A DNA stretch of 64,000 nucleotides from Rehmannia glutinosa (taxonomy: Eukaryota; Streptophyta; Magnoliopsida; Lamiales; Orobanchaceae): assembly GCA_016081115.2 (NCBI GenBank), contig CM071924.1, forward strand, positions 89,976,616 to 90,040,615, in the 5' to 3' direction. The translations under genes and the position numbers were made by a program. Under the pieces are notes generated by a model that saw only the letters and a program-made list of their open reading frames with translations, did not search any database and was not told where the DNA came from. Numbering within the stretch: the first letter of the stretch is position 1; every line of letters begins with the position of its first letter. This document shows positions 23,937 through 35,710 of the stretch, one piece after another.

Positions 23937-25398
23937 TGTAAGTCAAGCGACTACGATAATCTAGAGGGGGTGAATAGATTATCTCCATCTTTTCGATTTC
24001 GTCCTCTTTTTATAACCGAATGCTCAAACACAATAACAAAGGTGCGGAATGTAAACAACACACGTTGATTTAAAGAGGTTCAACCCACCTAGGGCCTAAT
24101 CCTCTACCACCCCAAAGATATCCGGATGGATTTCAAAAAAAAAGAATTTTATTAATTACCAAAATTAATACAAATTCAACTTACAACACCTTGAAGAGCA
24201 CCACACTCTTCTTCAACACCACCTTTGAGATTACCACAATCTCACTTGAAGATTACCACAATCTCCAACGACACCTTGTGAAGATTACCACAATCTTCAA
24301 CCTTGACGAATACCAAATTCTTCAACACCTCAATAAGAAGATCACCTCAATCTTCTTCACCTATCACCTAGATCATCCAAGTGTGTTCTTACCACAAGAA
24401 CACTCACAAGGATATCTTGTGTTTGAATGATAACCAAAAATCAAGATTACAACTCAATAATGAATAATACAATTTGAGTGCGAAGTGTAATCAAGAATAG
24501 CCTAGACCTCAAAGATGTGAAAGTGATAAGCTAGGCAATTTTACAACAAGAATAATAACAATGAAAGACCAAGTATTTGCTTGAAGTGTATCTTGTTGTG
24601 TTGTATCTCTATTGTTTTTTTAGGTTGCTCCAAAACTTCCTCTATTTATAGGAGATGATTGATCAAGCATAGGCTCCTCTTGGGGATTGAAAATCTACAT
24701 AAAAATACAATTAAAATCAAGAATATAGCTGTTAGAAATCAATCCCACAATTTAAGGAAATGTGTCTTTGTCAAACGGTCATATTTTTTTTGTCATTAAT
24801 ACACAGGCGACGGTCGCACGTAAAATAAGAGAAATGAGAACACTTTGAAAAATACAACAGGCGACCGGTCGACGTGAGCTTCGACCAGTCGACCCTGTCT
24901 CAATCGGTCCCCTAATCAAGAAATGAAGAGGTTTTGTTCTGTTTCAAAAAGGAACTTGCAGCAGTACCGGTCGACCACCAGACCCCTTTGGGCGACGGTC
25001 GACCTACTGTTTTTTTACCTCCATCTCATTTTCTGTTTCTAAAAACATATTCAGTACGGGTTGCCCTATGGGCGACCGGTCGACCACGAGACAGAAATGT
25101 TGTCCAATTTTTGTCGAAAATAAAACTCAAGAATACTCCGAAAATTTAGTAAAAACATTTTAAACCGATCGAGAGTATTTAGACAACATATAGGAACCTG
25201 TTATAGGAGTAAAAAACTCATTGATATAAAACCAATAAAAGTGTTGTCCATTATTAACAAAAAATAAACTTGAGGAAATACTCCGGAAAATATTAAAACC
25301 ATTTTAGATCATTTAAGAGTATTTGGACAACCTTTAAAAACATTGTTTTGGTGATAAAATAAAATCATCAAAATTAAGATAAAAACATGTATCAAACA
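23937..25398 (-). repeat. Inner copia 5' LTR
   Basis: 1462 bp, homologous to 17541-19023 with many short indels, especially in the GC-rich palindrome blocks (24805-25090). The TATA box on minus is at plus 24642-24650. Confidence 0.9.
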
Positions 25399-25404
25399 AA
25401 AATA

Positions 25405-25786
25405 TCAGCAATTTGATTCTCGGTGGTAACAAAATCAATGGTAACAATCTTATTCTCAACCAAGTCTCTAATAAAATGGTGTCGAATATCGATGTGTTTA
25501 GTTAAGAGTGTTGCACTGGGTTTTAAAAATGTTTATGGCACTTGAATTATCATAGTAAGCGAAAGAGTTTTCTCTTCAACCCCATAGTCAATCAACACTT
25601 GTATCAACCACAACATTTGAGAACAAAAGCTCCCTAAGGCTGTATATTCTTACTCAATAGTGGATAGGGATACACAACTTTGTTCCTTTTGTACAATGAA
25701 ACTAAATTGTTACCAAGGTAGACACATCCTCTAGATCGCTCTTTTCGATCATCGATATCACCGTCAAATTAACATCACTAAACCCG
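25405..25786 (-). pseudogene. copia RNaseH tail (outer element)
   Basis: Minus-strand reading resembles the copia RNaseH end: QKEQSCVSLSTIE, then LWLIQVLIDYGVEE, then KHIDIRHHFIRDLVENKIVT and TENQIADI. It has stops and frameshifts. Its upstream side is fused to gag-pre-integrase sequence at about 25787, marking an internal deletion of integrase and RT. Confidence 0.7.
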
Positions 25787-26312
25787 TCAAGTTAGTGTTA
25801 TGACACTTGGTGTTGTAACACCGAGCTCTTCCCGCAACAAATAACGATTAGCGGAGGACCTATTTCCCTTCAGAATACAATTGTCAGAATTATCAAAGAC
25901 ATTACAAACATTCTTATCAAATTTGACACATAAATCATCATCACACAACTGGCTAATGCTAATAAGATTAGCTTTCAAGCCTTCAACATACAGACATTTT
26001 TTAAATGGGGAATTCCTACGACATTTAACGTTCATTTTCCCAAAACCTTTCCTTCAAAGACCATCACCAAAAGTGACCAAACCGTTTTCATATTTTTCAA
26101 AATCAATGAGTTTTTCCAATTCTCGATCATATGACGAGAACACCCACCGTCAAAATACCATGATTGATCATATTAACTTTTAAAGATGTGTGAGCAACAT
26201 TACAAGAAAACTCATTTTTCCTAACCCAAATTTTCTTGGGTTTGTTGGATAAATCAAATTTAAAACAAGGAGTGTTTCTTTGGTGATGTTTGAACACTGG
26301 AGTTTGCACCAC
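25787..26312 (-). pseudogene. copia gag-pre-integrase region (outer element)
   Basis: Contains CLYVEGLKANLISISQLCDD and CILKGNRSSANRYLL, the gag-pre-integrase signature of plant copia polyproteins (normally VEGLKHNLLSISQLCD). Upstream frames carry PKKIWVRKNE. Broken by frameshifts. Confidence 0.75.
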
Positions 26313-26329
26313 AAGGCGATAACATTGTT

Positions 26330-27180
26330 AGGTCTTATATGGCCAGGATGGTTGCAATAGTGACATATAGGAACAAAAGCATTGCTTTTTTTCCATTATG
26401 ACCGAATGGTGTTCCTTCTTTAACAAAAGCAATCTTAGAATTTTTATCCTTTTTAGCGAGTTTTTGTTAGCATTAAAACCAAAACCAATACCGCACGATC
26501 TTGCTTTGGTATTTTCCTTGAGAAAGAATTTCATCAAATCTCCCCTTGCACTGTGTTCAAATTTTTGATGAAGTTGTCATCTCACTCGTGGGTCTTTCTT
26601 CACTTTGGCAAGTTCTTCCTTTCTTCCATTACCACCTTTTTCGAACTTAATAACCTCTCCTTTGAGTGCCTCTTTTTCAAAGATAAGACACACTACTTTC
26701 TTTTCCAGGTTCTCATTTGTTTTCAAGACAACCAAGCATTTTTCGTACATCTTTTGGTAAACTCTCCTTAGTTCTTCATTCTTTGATTCTTCATCGACTT
26801 CAAAGTCATCCTCGGAGTATTCATCACTTTAGTTGTTTTCCTCTACATCAATCACGAGTTTAGACATCTTTCAACAAAAGGAAAGTTAGTGTCATACCTT
26901 CTTGGTGTTGTAACACTGAAATAGCACGTGTGCGTTTCATTACAACCAACCTCTTTGTCAATGAAGGTGAATGATTTCCCATTCTTCTTTCGAGTATTTG
27001 CACATTCAACCTGGATGTGTCCAAAGCCACCACATTCTCTCGCATTGAATACTTTTGCTTTTGATTGAGGATTTGCTTCTTCCTTTCTTTTGATATCAAG
27101 GAATTGAGGCGTAAAAACCGAACTTACTTCATAAACACAAGACATGTTAGCAACAAATACAAAAGCAGGATCTCACTAAT
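26330..27180 (-). pseudogene. copia gag with two decayed zinc knuckles (outer element)
   Basis: Near 27020, RECGGFGHIQVECANT is a CCHC knuckle whose first Cys is replaced by Ala. Near 26350-26390, CHYCNHPGHIRPN is a second knuckle lacking its last Cys. The charged stretch between them suggests a coiled coil. Reading is in several frames. Confidence 0.65.
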
Positions 27181-27194
27181 AAGAATTAGTGTTA

Positions 27195-27208
27195 GGCTCT
27201 TGATGCCA
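27195..27208 (-). other. Primer-binding site of outer copia
   Basis: On minus TGGCATCAAGAGCC, a variant of the initiator-Met tRNA site TGGTATCAGAGC used by copia elements. Confidence 0.7.
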
Positions 27209-27210
27209 AT

Positions 27211-28077
27211 TGATAGAATATGTTGCCCTATTAATCAATATATTAATACAAAATTGGATGTTCGGATTCAAACAGTGTTGTATGTTAATGTTGTAACACT
27301 AAAACATACGACACACTCACACAACATAAATATAAATAACACCAGGATTTTTAACGTGCTTAGATTCCTCAATCTTAATGCACGAGGCCACGCCCAGAGA
27401 AAAAAACAATCCAATATTAGAAAAGCAAAGCTTATTACAAATACGACTGGATTTACGAATAACATAAAGACTCCCTCTTTATCAATTCACCAACACTCGT
27501 ATAAAACTAATCTCTTGATTGATTCTTCCACAATCTCAACCTTGTTGGAATCCCTCCAACTTCAAATCCCTTGAATGGTTGAGTCGATCCACGCCGTAGA
27601 TCTTCACCTTTTTCTCCCGAAGAATAAAAATATCGAACCAATGATTTCTTGAAGAAGTGCAAAATAAAGCTTTGTCTATGCTTATGCTCTCTGGCTTCTC
27701 CAAGGTCTGACTTCTCTTCTTTATAGCCATCAAGAAGAAATCCTATCCCAGATTTCAAGATGGACGATTTCTTGCAAAAGGAAGGAAATCAGAAAACAAA
27801 ATCATTTCCTTGTGGGTAAGAATCAATTACACAAGGAAAGTGATTTAAAAGGAATAATTGGCAATCTAAAAAGTTGCTGAATCAATTAAGATAAACATTA
27901 TCAATAATATCAGCAACATTCACAAAATAAAGATCTTGCCAAAAAACACACCACAGAATCTGGCATAAAATCCGCCCGATTCTCGGAGCTAGCTGTTGCA
28001 TTACCAATGTTACAACACTAGAACATGCAATTACGACTTCAAACGGACCAAATTTTTCAACTTCAATAACACTAACA
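27211..28077 (-). repeat. Outer copia 5' LTR
   Basis: 867 bp. Its left edge is 2 bases from the primer-binding site and its right edge ends ACACTAACA. Pairs with 15163-16025. Confidence 0.85.
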
Positions 28078-28138
28078 TTTGACTATAAGGCTTGTCGCCG
28101 TAAATGGTATAAACATTCCATGTATTGGGCTTGCCGCC

Positions 28139-28800
28139 TATTAGATAAATATTTTTATCGTAATTTTGATGATTTTATTTAACTAATTTTTTCACCAAAA
28201 CAATGTCTCTAAATGTTGTCCAAATACTCCTAATCGATTTAAAATAGTTTTACTAATTTTTCATAGTATTTCCTGAAGTTTATATTTGACAAAAATTGGA
28301 CAACACTTCTGTTTCGTGGTCAATTGGTCGCCCTAGAGGCCAACTCGTGCCTAAAAGATTAAATTCTGAAATAGAAAAGAGACAAAAGAAAAATTATTGG
28401 AGGTTAACCGGTCGACCAAGACATCGACCGATCCCTAAAAAAATAAAAACTTGAACCCATCATTCTGTCTCTCAAATTTGGAAGGTTGGACCGATCCAAA
28501 AAGGGTCGACCGGTCGAACCCTAGGCCGATCGACCCTCTCTGGACCGATCCACCTAGTGCATTTTCAAGCTTAATTCAAATTTTCTTGTTTGTGGTCAAC
28601 CAGTCGACCTAAAGTTTTATCAGCAAACTATCCGTTGTGCAACAAATAATTTTCATGATTTTAAGGGATTGATTTTTAACAGCTATAATCTCTATTTAAT
28701 TTGCATTTTTTTTATAGATTTCAATCTCCAAGGAGGAGCCTATGTCTGAAAATCAAATCCAAGACATCTCCTATAAATAGATGAATGATTGAAGTGATAA
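28139..28800 (+). repeat. Diverged inner-family LTR fragment, opposite strand
   Basis: Matches the 5' two-thirds of the inner copia LTR in + orientation: TAATTTTGATGATTTTATTT, CACCAAAACAATGT, TTGTCCAAATACTC, GGACAACACTT, ACCGGTCGACC clusters, and TATAAATAG at 28772-28780. Truncated after the TATA region. Confidence 0.7.
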
Positions 28801-29740
28801 GTGTCATTTTGTTCATGTTTTGTTTTATTAATTCAATAGACTTTAGATTGTTTTGTTAAAAAATCATAGTCTTTTTTAATTATCTTAAGCATTTTATCGC
28901 GGGATGTTTTCAACATTATAGGTGGAGAAAACTGGAGCCAACAATAAGTGAAAACATTCAAGAAAATCACTCAACACGGCTATGGGGTGTCAAGCAACAT
29001 GACCATGTTCAAAAAGGATGAAAATAAAATGAAGAAAAATTGAAAAAAGGGTCCGACATGGCCAACCGTGTTGTCAAACACGGGCATATTGAAGGGGATC
29101 AAAAGAGAAAAAAATCGCTTAAACCAGTGCCGGACACAACCAGCCGTTTTACCCAACACGACTGTGTCAAAAGACACGGCCTGGCCGTGTTGGCCAACAC
29201 GGCCATGTCTGCCCAAATTTTCTACGTTATCATTCAGAACGGCCTGGCCGTGTTGTTTAACACGACCGTGTCACGGGCACTTTTCTGCAACTTTTCCATC
29301 AGAAATTATGGAAAACTCACCAACCAAGCCTTTTGACCACTTTTGTACACCTTTACACCCAATTTTGCTGCACCATACCTCTATGGGTCCTTAATTATCA
29401 CATGAAAACAAGAATTCACCAACCCCACAATGAAAGTGGAACAATTGTTTAAGAAAGGATGAGATTATTAATGTGTCCTTTAACAAAAATAATATATATA
29501 AAATCCAAGAGTATGAGTTGGGAGAGGGTATTCAGAAAATATTCATTGTATTCATTATATTTCATCCATTAACTAGAATTGGGATCAAAGAGCTTTGGAG
29601 GAGAAGACTTGAAGCAACATTTGAGGAGAAGGCTTGGAGCAACATCATTGGTGTCAATCAAGAAAGAAGTCCATTTGAGATTTTGAGAAAAGATAAGTAC
29701 ATTGGGGTGAGTGACACAACTTTGTGGGGTTAATATTGTT
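28801..29740 (+). repeat. Repeat with ACACGGCC/GGCCGTGTT motifs
   Basis: From about 28975 to 29280 the motifs GGCCGTGTT, AACACGGCC and close variants recur on both strands, giving many potential hairpins. The remainder (29300-29740) contains GGAGGAGAAGACTTGAAGCA and a near repeat GAGGAGAAGGCTTGGAGCA. LTR/leader-like, no gene recognised. Confidence 0.45.
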
Positions 29741-30161
29741 CAAGCTAAATACAAAGTAAATCGCAATAACATGCAATGACAATCCAATAGAACATACCAT
29801 ATAATCTTTTAAAATTATAAACATAGACATAACTCGCACTGTGGGGGTTCTACCAAGGGATACATCAACCGCAGAACTCTTGTATCCCTCGGCGAAAAGT
29901 AGGCGTCTAAAGCCTTCAAAATACCATGGTTGATTTTTAAGAACCCATTCTCGATCGCGATTATATCGCAAAATCGTATAAGAACTAATTTTACTCCCAC
30001 TCGGGGATGTAAAACCCTTCTATGGCTTCCATGATTTTTTCATGGTTTCTAAAAGTTAGTAGGAGTTTAGGGTTTTGTTGGTGTAATTTTTTCCCGCTAG
30101 ACAGACAGAAGAGGTGCCTAGTGCACAATTATTTTCTGTATTTTCGGCATCCAAGTCAAGT
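29741..30161 (-). pseudogene. Possible DUF4283-like fragment
   Basis: At about 29890-29960 on minus the reading REWVLKNQPWYFEGFRRLL recalls the W(V/I)L..QPW.F.G motif of DUF4283 proteins found in plant LINE-related ORFs. Only about 25 residues fit, so this is tentative. Confidence 0.3.
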
Positions 30162-30169
30162 ATCTCGGC

Positions 30170-30669
30170 TAGGGGTGTCAATCGCGTCGTGTTTCGTGTT
30201 CGCGGGTCGTGTTTTTACACAGGTATTACAGGTCTGACACGAACCTGAACCCGACCAGTTTAATTATTCGTGTCAAGATACACGACTCATTTATGACACG
30301 AGTAACCCGACACGATACGAAAAACCTGTATAATTTAAACTTGACACGAAAAATAAAATAAAAAATCAGAAAAAATTGAATTATAAATAAAAAATACATT
30401 AAATATTAAAAAATATTAAAAAATGCATTTAATAATTTTTTCATCATCATATAACCAACTAAACATCGCAAAATATTAAAATAATATATCACTATAAAAT
30501 TAAATGGGTTACATAGGTCAATCGTGTCGACCGGCGGGTCGGGTCGACCTGACCTGACCTAATCCAACCTGATTTTGACCCAAACCTGTTAAGGGTTGTA
30601 CCTGTACCTGCTAAATTTGTGTTAGGTTCGTGTCGGGTTATCATGTCGTGTCACAAATTGACGCCCCTA
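30170..30669. mobile_element. hAT-type MITE, exactly 500 bp, perfect TSD
   Basis: TIRs TAGGGGTGTCAAT and ATTGACGCCCCTA. Perfect 8-bp duplication ATCTCGGC at 30162-30169 and 30670-30677. Arms are rich in CGTGTCGGGT/ACCCGACACG type sequence. No transposase. Confidence 0.9.
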
Positions 30670-30677
30670 ATCTCGGC

Positions 30678-31690
30678 TTCCTTAGATGTGATATCAACCA
30701 TTTTAAATTCCTCAACTGCTGCTTCGGAGAAGGGACCTGAGATCCGCACGCCACCAAAAAAGAAAATGTAGAACAAAATTACAACATAACAAACCTAGAA
30801 AATAAAGTCTAAAATTATGGCAAACACTTTGTATAAGGAAAATGGTATGGGGGAACTAAAAAGAAAAAAATGAAACGGAGATACAAAAGGACACACAATG
30901 GTAAAAGATATATAGGAATAACAAATCTAAACTACCTCCGAAGAGGGGTTACACTCGGGAAAAAACCCTAATAAACCCTATCGAGATAGAACCTAGGCTC
31001 CTACATGAAGAGGAGGACTCAATCATATTCTTCCCTTTCTTGTTTCCAGTAAACAACACCTATAATCTTATCTCTCCATTTTTTTCCCATTCAGCACTCT
31101 TATTTTTCAATCTATAGTTGTTTTTTCTTCACACCATTTTTTTCTCCTAATTATCTTCTTCTCTGTTTCATCAACCGATCTTTTTTTTTTCAATATTCTC
31201 TTTTTTTTTTCTTTTTATTATATCTCCATCTTTCCCATTTTTGTCATATACGCACAACACCATCAACAAGGCGCATGACTAGTGGCGCGATGCAGAATTC
31301 CGATCGGAAGGAAAAATATAGCTTGGGTGGCATTTGAAAGTTGGGGTCTGGGTTTTTGGGCCAGCGGCAATTTTTGGGCTTTGGGTAATGGGCCCAAGGT
31401 TTTAAATAGTGGCTACGTGTCTTTTAAAGCGGGGGCTGGGCTTGCAATTTGGACACGAAAATTTGGATAAACGATGGTGGTTATGTGATTGGGGTTTTTG
31501 GATGTGCGGTGAAGAGGTTGGGCTTTTGGTAGCGGGCGTCGCCTGATGGTTTCGGATGTCGAGCTTGATTTTGGTAGAAGATAGTGTTCGCGCATCAAAG
31601 TGCTAATGGCCCATTCTCTCTTCTCTTTTTTTGTTTTGGAATAAGAACTAAAATTGGTTATTAGGGTTTGTGTTTTCCGGCGAATTGTTG
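30678..31690. other. Intergenic, no gene recognised
   Basis: Low-complexity A-, T- and CT-rich sequence (31080-31260) and a short GC-richer part (31270-31560) without recognisable coding content on either strand. Confidence 0.4.
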
Positions 31691-32094
31691 ACATAGTTTT
31701 GGTTTATGGTCAAGAGTCTTGAGATAATAGAATTCTAAGACTCCATCTAGAGATGATCTGGAATTTAAAAAATTGAATTAATCTGATAAGTTGATAAAGA
31801 TTGTGAATCAGATTGAGATAAATCCGTAGGGATGATGGAAATCATAAAATGGGATTGATTTTCCATGTGAAAATAAAATGGAGTAATTTAGGCCAAAAGT
31901 ATAAATGAGTTAACTTGGGCTTGGGTTATTAAGAAACGAACATTTGGGCGAAAGTAATTATTGACTTAACTTGAATTTGGGCTAAAATATGATTTTTGGG
32001 CTCAAGAAATTATATTTTCAAACAAGAGGTTAAGAGATTAAGCCCCTAAATAACTAAATATCCATCTTAAAATAAATATAGCCTTGGTGTTACA
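31691..32094 (-). repeat. gypsy 3' LTR, left edge uncertain
   Basis: On minus it starts TGTAACACCAAGGC at 32094, immediately after a polypurine tract ACCAAGAGGGAGAATT (plus 32095-32110). The other edge is not visible. Confidence 0.5.
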
Positions 32095-33523
32095 AATTCT
32101 CCCTCTTGGTCTTCGCGTATCTCAATAAATATTTATAACTTATAGGTGAGCGGTGTACAATGCACAATGTGCTTATCCAAATATCTCAATTCTTAGGTAT
32201 TCATCCGTGGGTATAACCAAAATTTCATTGTAGGCTAATGCACCATTAGCAACTATAACAATTCCGTTGAGGTCTTCGACTAGATCATGGTTTAATTTCT
32301 CAACTTGTGTAAAATTTGTATGTCACTTGTACCTCATTAATCTTATCTCTATGTACAAGTCGTTCAACCATTGTTGCAATATTTGATTTCAATCCACTAG
32401 AAGGTGTTACAACCTCGATTCTAAACTTATAAGTAAGTCCCTCATCAATTATTCTTATTCTACTGGTAAACTGGTCAACCAATCTTTAAGTTGTTGGAAA
32501 TCTTCATCACATTCCTCTGTCTATTGAGACTTCTCATATTTTCGGGTCAATCTAATATTTGGTGTTAAAATCTTCCAAAAAATGAAAAAAATTTACAAAC
32601 CTTATATAATACCTAGAGAGTCATAAGAAACTCCAAACTTCGTTCATAATCATAGGTGCCATTATCAATATATTCAACCTTAACTAGGTCAATTTCTATT
32701 CCTCATGCGGTAACATCATGACCAACAAATATTACACGCGTCTAACCATAATTTGAACTTATTGAACTTCAGTTGGTGATATCCATACCTCAAATCGATC
32801 CTAAATAAGTCACTAACTACTTTAAGTAATCAAATGAATTATTTATCCTTAGCAATGGGTACTTGTTTTATGATCAAATCAATCCACCATGCAACTAATG
32901 TTTCAAAAAAGTAGGCATACGACGTAATATAGACCACTGTAGACCCATCTTAACAAAAATGATTGGCTCTCCTCATGGTGACACTCTAAGTCAAATTAGT
33001 CCTTTAACCAATAATTATTGTAATCACATATTGAACTCTTGTAATTCCTTCGTCGCCATTCTATTTAGTGAATTTGATACTCATGTCGTCCCAAGTAAAA
33101 TGTCAATAGTGAAATTTGTACCTCTATCATGTGGAATCCCAATTTTTAAACATATTGCATAGCCTCGAGTAACTAGCACATTGACCACTATCAAACAAAT
33201 ATAATCGGGAACTTGCTACAATAACCAAACACTTTTGACAATTTCTTTTCTTAAACTTTCTATTGCATTGTTCATGACACTACTCCAGTTATACTACTAG
33301 CCTTTGTTCCATAGAAAATAAACTCATCATATTTATATATAGAAACAATATCTCATTTGTGGCATTCTATACTTTCTCGGATCGTACTAAGTTAGTCCAA
33401 ATTGGATCACATCAAAATCTCTCATTCGTGTAATCCACTTATAAATTATTTTCATTAACCTTCATGTTCACAACTTTAGACATCCGAGCAATAATTATTG
33501 TCTTTTCCAAATGCTATACTAAC
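32095..33523 (-). pseudogene. Decayed Ty3/gypsy pol
   Basis: Between 32475 and 32660 the minus strand reads EVWSFL, YYIRFVNFF, LTRKYEKSQ and EECDEDFQQLKDWLTS, the connection region after RT (normally EVRSFLGLAGYYRRFV...FxWTEECExSFxELKxxLTS). Farther up, RIDLRYGYHQLK at about 32790 is the RT K/R-IDLRSGYHQ motif. Riddled with stops, and fits an element whose 3' LTR is at 31691-32094. Confidence 0.65.
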
Positions 33524-34945
33524 TGTAGGTCCCAAGGGTATGAGTTAAGTCTAGAATGAGAGTTGAATAGACTTAACCAATTTTTCGATTTAAACAAATC
33601 AAAGTTTATCACAAGAAAACAACTAAGTCTCTTGGGAGACAAGCTGGTCAAATTTCAACAAGATCTTGAGAGGGTTGTTGATAGAGTAACTTCGATTGAG
33701 TGAAGTTAGATTTTTATAAATTCAGTTTTCTTGGTTTTTTACAGGTCTTTATACCCTTTTTGAAGTTTGGTTATCAACACTTATTTTAAAGTTTGTTAGT
33801 ACCGGTTGGATAGCAAATAAGAGGAAAGTAAATAAATTGTAGAAATTAAAGTGCATAATATTAAATGACACAAATATTTATAGTGGTTAGAGGATGTGGT
33901 AATTCTTTTGCTCCACTCTTCTCCTACTCCAGGTGGAATTTACTAATGCAACGTTAACTTTGTTACAAAACTACAAATAGTCCGAGCAAGCCTTGATTAC
34001 ACAACTGGTCATTCCTGGGACTCAGCTCTTTTTGCATGGCAAATTGTCTCACTACTTCAACTCTTCAAATCATTCGGACTTGATCATTTAGCCCTCCATC
34101 TAATTTGAACCAGGTTCAAATTAGAACCTCGTTGAACTTCATTCACTTCTTCAAAGAACAAACCCTTTGTTCTTGAAAATAATTTTCCTCTTAAACTTTG
34201 AAGTATAGCTTCTATCTTTCACAAGGATGTGATGGATAAAGTCACTTCGAGTTTAAGGATTTGAGAATTTTGCTTGAGAGAGAATATTGCAGATTGCTCA
34301 ATTTTTTCTAATGTGTCATTCCTCTCTTTTTTTCTCTCTGAAAATTTCTCAGGCTTTTGTAGTGAGAATTTGAAATTTGTCTGTTGAAGAGATAGACGAA
34401 TTCAAATTGCACTTCTTGTTCGTTGGCTTTTCTGGTTCTTGTAGCATTTGATGTTGACCCAACATTTGTATTAACTACTGCAGACATCTGAAATGTGTAA
34501 GAGTTCCGCAATCATTCCATTGGCTCTTGCTACTTGCACTCTTTCAGCAAGACATCTTTTAAGGTTGCACATCTGTCTCTTATCAAAATGGGTAAGTATT
34601 GACTCTTTTTCACAACCGACTTGTTCAGCTTTCTCTAAGTCCTTTAGCTGTTTTACCCTATAAGTTGAGTCTTTTCCTTGATTCTTGGATGACTCTGCTA
34701 TAAGTCTTCCGAAAGACACAACTGCTATACTTGACTGAAGTTCTTCTTGGCTACTCAGTTGCGACTCAACTGAATCTTCTATGCACTTCTTCAACAAGTC
34801 TTTTGTATCTTCAATTAGCTGCTTGGCGACTCAGCTAATATTCTAACTATTAAAAGTTGAAATAACATACAAAATTTGGGGTGCCAACTTTCTAATACTA
34901 AGTTTTTTAAGCATCACCAAAATATGTACAATAAATTTCCTAACG
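33524..34945 (-). repeat. Probable copia LTR (3' or solo) of another family
   Basis: Begins TGTAGGTCCCAAGGG on + and ends TTTCCTAACG, followed by ATTTCCCCCTTTTTGATGAT. This on minus is a polypurine tract AAAAAGGGGGAAAT like those of the two copia elements above. No second copy is present in the window. A minus ORF inside (34797-34471) has no domain I know. Confidence 0.5.
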
Positions 34946-35109
34946 ATTTCCCCCTTTTTGATGATTCCAAACCTTATTTACATCATAAAGTGCCGAAATT
35001 TAAAATAATTGAAAGAATGTATCATTCTATTAATGAATCATTCAACACTTACATTATTTATATGCATTTACAAAGAATTGTAAAAATACACAATGATTGA
35101 GAAATAATA

Positions 35110-35470
35110 CCTAGTAAGTGGACCATTTATATCTACAAAAGAAGAAGTGAGAGTAGTTGTGGTCTTTTGTCCTCGTCCAACTAAAACTTTTGTTTGTTAA
35201 GCTAAGTTGAAACTTCGTGTTTGTTGAGCTATGCTTTAGCTTTTGATAACTTTTGTCATGTTGGGTAGCCAAACTTTTGGATATGTCTTTTGGTTGGTGA
35301 CTTTCACTTTTGTAAACATTGTGACTTTTGTATTTTGATTGGCTACTTTTGGAACAATGTGACTTTTGTATTTTGATTGGCTTTTGGAACAATGTGACTT
35401 TTGTCTTATGGTGGAATGAATGTTTAATTTGGTGTATCCTTTTGTCATTTGGTGTATCCTTTTTTTATTT
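35110..35470. repeat. Minisatellite-like direct repeats
   Basis: Between about 35320 and 35410, units of about 40-46 bp recur. They are built on GTGACTTTTGTATTTTGATT and GGCTTTTGGAACAAT, with further partial units before and after (GTGACTTTTGT, TTGGTGTATCCTTTT). Probably the decayed internal end of the element at 33524-34945. Confidence 0.6.
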
Positions 35471-35710
35471 TATTTGGACAATAACAAAAACATACACTAC
35501 CAAAAACATATAAATCAAGGATCGATAAGGACAATAATATAAATTACCATAATGAGATTACATTCGAATTACATCACTTACATTCAATTGTCATTACGAT
35601 ACTAGATATCACACTAGAAACCCGAATGAGGAAAATTTGAATGACAAATCATAAGTTATTACATCCATTAAGCTTAAACATTAAACTATATTATAATTAC
35701 TAGAACAGAG

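Larger units (their letters stand above)
17541..25398 (-). mobile_element. Inner non-autonomous Ty1/copia element, complete ends
   Basis: LTRs (17541-19023, 23937-25398) run TGTAAGTC...GTATCAAACA on +. The target duplication AAAAT is at 17536-17540 and 25399-25403. The primer-binding site is at 23923-23934, and the PPT (AAAAAGGGGAGAT on minus) abuts 19023. Inside are gag (about 22440-23935) and a second gene (about 20236-21643). No protease, integrase, RT or RNaseH is visible, so it must rely on another element. LTRs are close to identical, hence recent. Confidence 0.9.
15163..28077 (-). mobile_element. Outer Ty1/copia element, internally deleted and split
   Basis: LTRs at 15163-16025 and 27211-28077 (TGATAGAATATG...ACACTAACA on +) are near-identical. 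Read on minus, a primer-binding site (27195-27208), gag with zinc knuckles (about 26330-27180), and gag-pre-integrase sequence (25787-26312) are followed directly by the end of RNaseH (25405-25786). Integrase and RT are deleted. A polypurine tract (CCAAAGGGGAGAT) precedes the 3' LTR. The inner element sits in the RNaseH/3' region. Flanks TTTAT and TTTGA do not match as a clean target duplication. Confidence 0.85.
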
